DNA of 35,157 nt from Enhydrobacter aerosaccus (lineage in GTDB: Bacteria; Pseudomonadota; Alphaproteobacteria; Reyranellales; Reyranellaceae): the NCBI GenBank assembly GCA_903839865.1, contig CAIMEE010000093.1, forward strand, positions 1 through 35,157, given 5' to 3'. The position numbers and the translations under genes were made by a program. Positions 32,798 to 35,157 of the stretch are shown here, in pieces; the stretch's first letter is position 1; every line of letters starts with the position of its first letter. The notes beneath the pieces were generated by a model that was not told where the DNA came from, ran no database searches, and saw nothing but the letters and a program-made list of their open reading frames with translations.

Positions 32798-33931
32798 ATG
32801 CAAGAATTCGATTTCGCCATCGTCGGCGCCGGCATCGCCGGCGTCTCGGCCGCCTACCACCTCGCACCGCGTGCCAAGGTGATCATCCTCGAACGCGAGC
32901 ACGTGCCCGCCTATCACACCACCGGCCGCTCCGCTGCGCTGCATTCGGAGACCTATGGCAGCGCCCTGATCCGTGCCGTCACGGTAGCCACCGGGCGTTT
33001 CTATCGCAATCCACCGCAGGGCTTCGCCGATCACCCCGTGCTGACCCCCCGCGGAGCCCTGGTCGTGGGCCGCGCCGAGCAGCAGAACGCCGTGCAGAAG
33101 GCGGCGGCCGAATACGCTTCGCTGGTCCCGAGCGTACGTTGGCTGGAGCCGGCGGAGGTGCTCAGACATCAGCCGCTGCTCAAGCCCGAGACTGCTGGCG
33201 GCGGCGCGGTCTTCGAGCCCGAGGCCGACGACATGGACGTGGCAGCCATCCATGCCGGCTTCCTGCGCGGTGCGCGCGCCCATGGTGCCGTGCTGCAGGT
33301 CAATGCCGAGGTCGCGGCTCTCGACCGCAAGGAGGGCCGCTGGGTGATCCGTCTCGCCAATGGCGAGACGATCGCGGCGACCAACATCGTGAACGCCTCG
33401 GGCGCCTGGGCCGACGTCGTGGCGGGGATCGCGGGCGCCAGGCCGGTCGGTCTGGTCCCCAAGCGGCGGACGGCCTTTACCTTCGATGCTCCCGCCGGGG
33501 CAGAACTCGAGAAGATGCCGATGGTCATCGATTTCGACGAGACCTGGTACTTCAAGCCGGAAGTCGGCCAGTTTCTCGCCTCGCCCGCGGACGAGACACC
33601 CTCGCCGCCCTGCGACGCGCAGCCCGACGAAATGGACGTCGCCATCGCCGTCGACCGCATCGAGACGGCCACGACGCTGCAAATACGCCGGCTCAAGAAC
33701 AAGTGGGCGGGCCTGCGCAGTTTCGTGCCCGACAAGAATCTGGTCGTGGGCTACGGTACGCTGCCGGGATTCTTCTGGCTCGCGGGCCAGGGTGGCTACG
33801 GGATCCAGACCGGCGCGGCGGCCGGCCGGCTGGCGGCGAGCCTGGCGCTCGACGGCACGCTGCCCGGCGATATCGTCGACCTCGGGGTCACCGAAAAAGC
33901 CCTCTCGCCGCTGCGCTTCACGCAGCATTGA
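32798..33931 (+). CDS. FAD-dependent oxidoreductase (DAO family)
   Basis: A 377-residue flavoprotein with the D-amino acid oxidase fold. The dinucleotide-binding motif is IVGAGIAGVSAAYHL (8-22), followed by HTTGRSAALHSE, and NIVNASGAWAD near residue 195. The C-terminal GLRSFVPDKNLVVGY and GQGGYGIQTG segments bind FAD. The family oxidises amino acids, glycine, glycerol-3-phosphate or 2-hydroxyglutarate. The start overlaps nothing, and GAGG precedes the ATG. It is divergent from the acyl-CoA ligase across 49 bp. Confidence 0.92.
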   Translation: MQEFDFAIVGAGIAGVSAAYHLAPRAKVIILEREHVPAYHTTGRSAALHSETYGSALIRAVTVATGRFYRNPPQGFADHPVLTPRGALVVGRAEQQNAVQKAAAEYASLVPSVRWLEPAEVLRHQPLLKPETAGGGAVFEPEADDMDVAAIHAGFLRGARAHGAVLQVNAEVAALDRKEGRWVIRLANGETIAATNIVNASGAWADVVAGIAGARPVGLVPKRRTAFTFDAPAGAELEKMPMVIDFDETWYFKPEVGQFLASPADETPSPPCDAQPDEMDVAIAVDRIETATTLQIRRLKNKWAGLRSFVPDKNLVVGYGTLPGFFWLAGQGGYGIQTGAAAGRLAASLALDGTLPGDIVDLGVTEKALSPLRFTQH

Positions 33932-34019
33932 TCGCGCGCGCCTTCTCGCGGGCCACGCAAAGGTCCATTGTTGGGGGCGTATTTCCCGGCTTCGGGTACT
34001 GCTTTCCACGGAGTTCGAC

Positions 34020-34262
34020 ATGACCAAACACCGCCTGCTCGTCGCTTCCGCCGCGCTCCTGTTCGCCGTCGGCAGCGCGGCGTCGGTCGCGTCGGCGGGA
34101 ACCAACAAGGTCAAGTGCGGCGGCGGCAACTCCTGCAAGGGCACCAGTGCCTGCAAGACCGCCCAGAACTCCTGCAAGGGACAGAACTCGTGCAAGGGCA
34201 TGGGCTGGAGCGAAACCAGCACCGAGACCGAGTGCACGTCCAAGGGCGGCAAGGTCCTCTGA
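34020..34262 (+). CDS. Small secreted Cys-rich CKG-repeat protein, bufferin-like (copy 1)
   Basis: An 80-residue protein with a clear Sec signal (MTKHRLLVASAALLFAVGSA, cleavage expected near ASA at 26). The mature part has six Cys at 33, 39, 45, 52, 58 and 72, spaced 6, 6, 7, 6 and 14, with CKG repeated three times and CKGMGW near the end, then a C-x3-GG tail. The pattern resembles small periplasmic copper-binding RiPP precursors modified by MNIO (DUF692) enzymes, called bufferins. That is inferred from motif, not from a search. A weak CGGAG ribosome site precedes the ATG. Copies 2 and 3 follow on the same strand. Confidence 0.85.
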   Translation: MTKHRLLVASAALLFAVGSAASVASAGTNKVKCGGGNSCKGTSACKTAQNSCKGQNSCKGMGWSETSTETECTSKGGKVL

Positions 34263-34579
34263 CTTTTTTCTTCCGCGCTTTTCGGGCGCGGAAATAATTA
34301 GCAGATATGATTTCAAGCTGGGGTCATTCACAGGCGTGTGACCACGCCGCTGGAGGAGCGCATCGCTCCTCGACCGACATGAGCGATCGGAACGGCAAGC
34401 TTTGGCACCAACGCATGCCACCCACGTTGGTAGTTACGATATACTCAAACACACGTGATGGTTCGGCGGGCTGCGACACGCGCCTGTGATCGGCTGCGCA
34501 CCCGGCCGACAGCTAGAGTCGATCATCATGTGATTCAATTCCGACAACCCGGCGTGTGTTCGTTTCTAGAGGGAGAATT
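34263..34579. other. Hairpin-rich spacer between Cys-rich copies 1 and 2
   Basis: A 317-bp non-coding stretch. It contains hairpins TTCCGCGC/GCGCGGAA (34271-34293), GGCGTG/CACGCC (34333-34348), GAGGAGCG/CGCTCCTC (34353-34371) and ACCAACG/CGTTGGT (34407-34431). A TATACT box lies at 34440-34445 without a matching -35. Nothing coding was recognised. Confidence 0.55.
34271..34293 (+). terminator. Hairpin after Cys-rich copy 1
   Basis: A perfect 8-bp stem, TTCCGCGC-TTTTCGG-GCGCGGAA, 8 nt after the stop. The sequence before it is T-rich and that after it is AAATAATT, so it is not a classical terminator, but it probably marks the transcript end. Confidence 0.5.
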
Positions 34580-34794
34580 AGACGAAGAATTCTTTCGTTA
34601 TGACGGCGGCCGCCGTGTTCGCCGCTGGCACCCTGGCCACTTCGGCCGCCAACGCCCAGAACCCCAGCAGCCCGTCGTTCGGCGATGACTCGCTGGCCTG
34701 CAAGGGCCAGAACGCCTGAAAAGGCCAGGGCTGGGTTTCGGCCAAGAGCCGGCTCGACTGCCCGGCTGCCGGCGGTTCGCCGACGGCATTCTAA
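34580..34794 (+). pseudogene. Cys-rich CKG protein copy 2, start lost and in-frame TGA
   Basis: A decayed paralogue. The sequence at 34582 onward reads TKNSFV then MTAAAVFAAGT, aligning to copy 3 TKNSLFAAAASVFAATT; the ancestral ATG appears to have lost its T (now AG at 34580-34581), behind an intact GGGAG ribosome site. An internal ATG at 34600 would give a truncated signal peptide. The mature part reads ACKGQNA, TGA (34717-34719), KGQGW, and a Cys 14 residues on, so TGA stands exactly where copy 1 has C58. Fewer Cys upstream than copy 1. The frame stays open to TAA at 34792. Two lesions favour a pseudogene; selenocysteine at the TGA is less likely. Confidence 0.75.
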
Positions 34795-34818
34795 CGTCGC
34801 TGCCTGGACGAGCAGTGG

Positions 34819-34854
34819 GCGCCCTGACTCCACCGGCGGCGCTTTCTTTTTGTT
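34819..34854 (+). terminator. Hairpin with T-rich tail after copy 2
   Basis: GCGCC (34819-34823) pairs with GGCGC (34838-34842), followed by TTTCTTTTTGTTT. The stem is short but the T-rich tail makes it the best Rho-independent terminator candidate in this cluster. Confidence 0.45.
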
Positions 34855-34974
34855 TCCCGAACTTGGGCAAGGCGTTCGGACCGTCGCGTCAACTTCACAC
34901 GGCCTCACAATGCCTCAAGAAAATGTGAAACATATTCCTTCCCATCCGCGGGGGTTTAACTATCGTATCAAAAG

Positions 34975-34991
34975 TGCAGGGCTGTCCTGCA
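34975..34991 (+). promoter_or_regulatory. Hairpin in the leader of copy 3
   Basis: TGCAGG-GCTGT-CCTGCA, a perfect 6-bp stem, lies 10 nt upstream of the AGGAGA ribosome site (35002-35007) of copy 3. It might modulate translation; no known riboswitch is recognised. Confidence 0.35.
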
Positions 34992-35014
34992 ACTTTGGGA
35001 TAGGAGACAATACT

Positions 35015-35157
35015 ATGACCAAGAACTCGCTTTTCGCGGCCGCTGCTTCCGTTTTTGCCGCCACGACCTTCATGGCCGCGACCGCTTCGGCAGCGGTTCC
35101 TTGCGCCGGCGCGAATGCCTGCAAGGGCCAGAGCGCCTGCAAGGGTGCCTCGAACGC
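35015..35157 (+). CDS. Small secreted Cys-rich CKG-repeat protein (copy 3), cut by window edge
   Basis: The first 47 codons are visible. A Sec signal (MTKNSLFAAAASVFAATTFM, cleavage expected near ASA at about 26) is followed by VPCAGANACKGQSACKGAS, with Cys at 30, 36 and 42 spaced 6 and 6 as in copy 1. AGGAGA stands 7 nt before the ATG. The C-terminus is outside the window. It is closest to copy 2 at the N-terminus (TKNS), so these two probably arose by a later duplication. As for copy 1, a copper-binding bufferin-like role is inferred from motif only. Confidence 0.85.
   Translation, partial: MTKNSLFAAAASVFAATTFMAATASAAVPCAGANACKGQSACKGASN

Noticed and set aside
30565..34023. Very long plus-strand open frame (over 1100 codons)
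   Set aside because: It runs antisense to the hydrolase and ligase genes and then out of frame through the FAD oxidoreductase; it has no recognisable domain, and its composition is that of a GC-rich shadow frame.
34717..34719. Selenocysteine codon as the main reading of copy 2
   Set aside because: The start codon also appears lost, no convincing SECIS hairpin was seen just after the TGA, and no Sec machinery is in the window; kept as an alternative only.
1..35157. tRNA, rRNA, CRISPR arrays, prophage or intact insertion sequences
   Set aside because: No cloverleaf, regularly spaced repeat array, transposase or integrase was recognised on either strand.

Overview
The window looks like chromosomal DNA of a free-living, high-GC alphaproteobacterium. 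The signs are GC-rich third codon positions, many GTG/TTG starts, an orphan Bug-type binding protein, NMT1/SsuA-like ABC transport, MaoC and hotdog enzymes, a DUF3309 mini-protein and an LpxR-like outer-membrane protein. A Reyranella- or Rhodospirillales-like host would fit, but that is inference. I see no rRNA, tRNA, CRISPR array, phage or intact insertion sequence.

Layout. 1-3.0 kb: the 3' part of a DUF2252 gene, moaA, and a convergent DMT exporter; a 13-bp tandem repeat lies between the last two. 2.9-4.1 kb: a MaoC-like hydratase followed by a ChaC-like gamma-glutamylcyclotransferase. 4.4-10.4 kb: a long minus-strand run of methyltransferase, GT2 glycosyltransferase, 4-TM SMR/ArnE-like flippase, crotonase, a truncated NTF2-like frame, then ABC binding protein, ATPase and permease. 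A GT-C-like membrane glycosyltransferase is divergent at 10.4-12.0 kb; with the methyltransferase, GT2 and flippase it suggests an envelope glycan pathway. 12.0-14.2 kb: four acyl-CoA/small-molecule genes (MaoC, VOC, two thioesterases) joined by ATGA overlaps.

14.2-16.0 kb is an iron and oxidative-stress island: bfd with a recognisable promoter and Fur-box-like palindrome, bfr, sodB and a DUF3309 peptide. 16.0-18.4 kb: an MFS exporter and an LpxR-like lipid A deacylase. 18.6-21.3 kb: a secreted protein with a duplicated Cys motif and a large radical SAM enzyme. 21.4-25.1 kb: TauD-family dioxygenase, NAD kinase, SDR and CobW-family GTPase. 25.1-27.6 kb: a YtcJ-like amidohydrolase coupled to the CobW gene, a divergent cytosolic deaminase and a DUF1801 protein. 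27.7-32.7 kb: a Bug binding protein, then a minus-strand operon of acyl-CoA ligase, dienelactone hydrolase, DHA2 exporter and a deaminase with a signal peptide. 32.8-33.9 kb: a DAO-family FAD oxidoreductase.

The most interesting part is the right end (34.0-35.16 kb). Three tandem copies of a small secreted Cys-rich protein with CKG repeats lie there. The first is intact. The second has lost its start codon and carries TGA exactly where a conserved cysteine belongs. The third is cut by the window edge. They resemble MNIO-modified copper-binding bufferin precursors, but the resemblance is by motif only, and any modifying enzymes would lie beyond the window.
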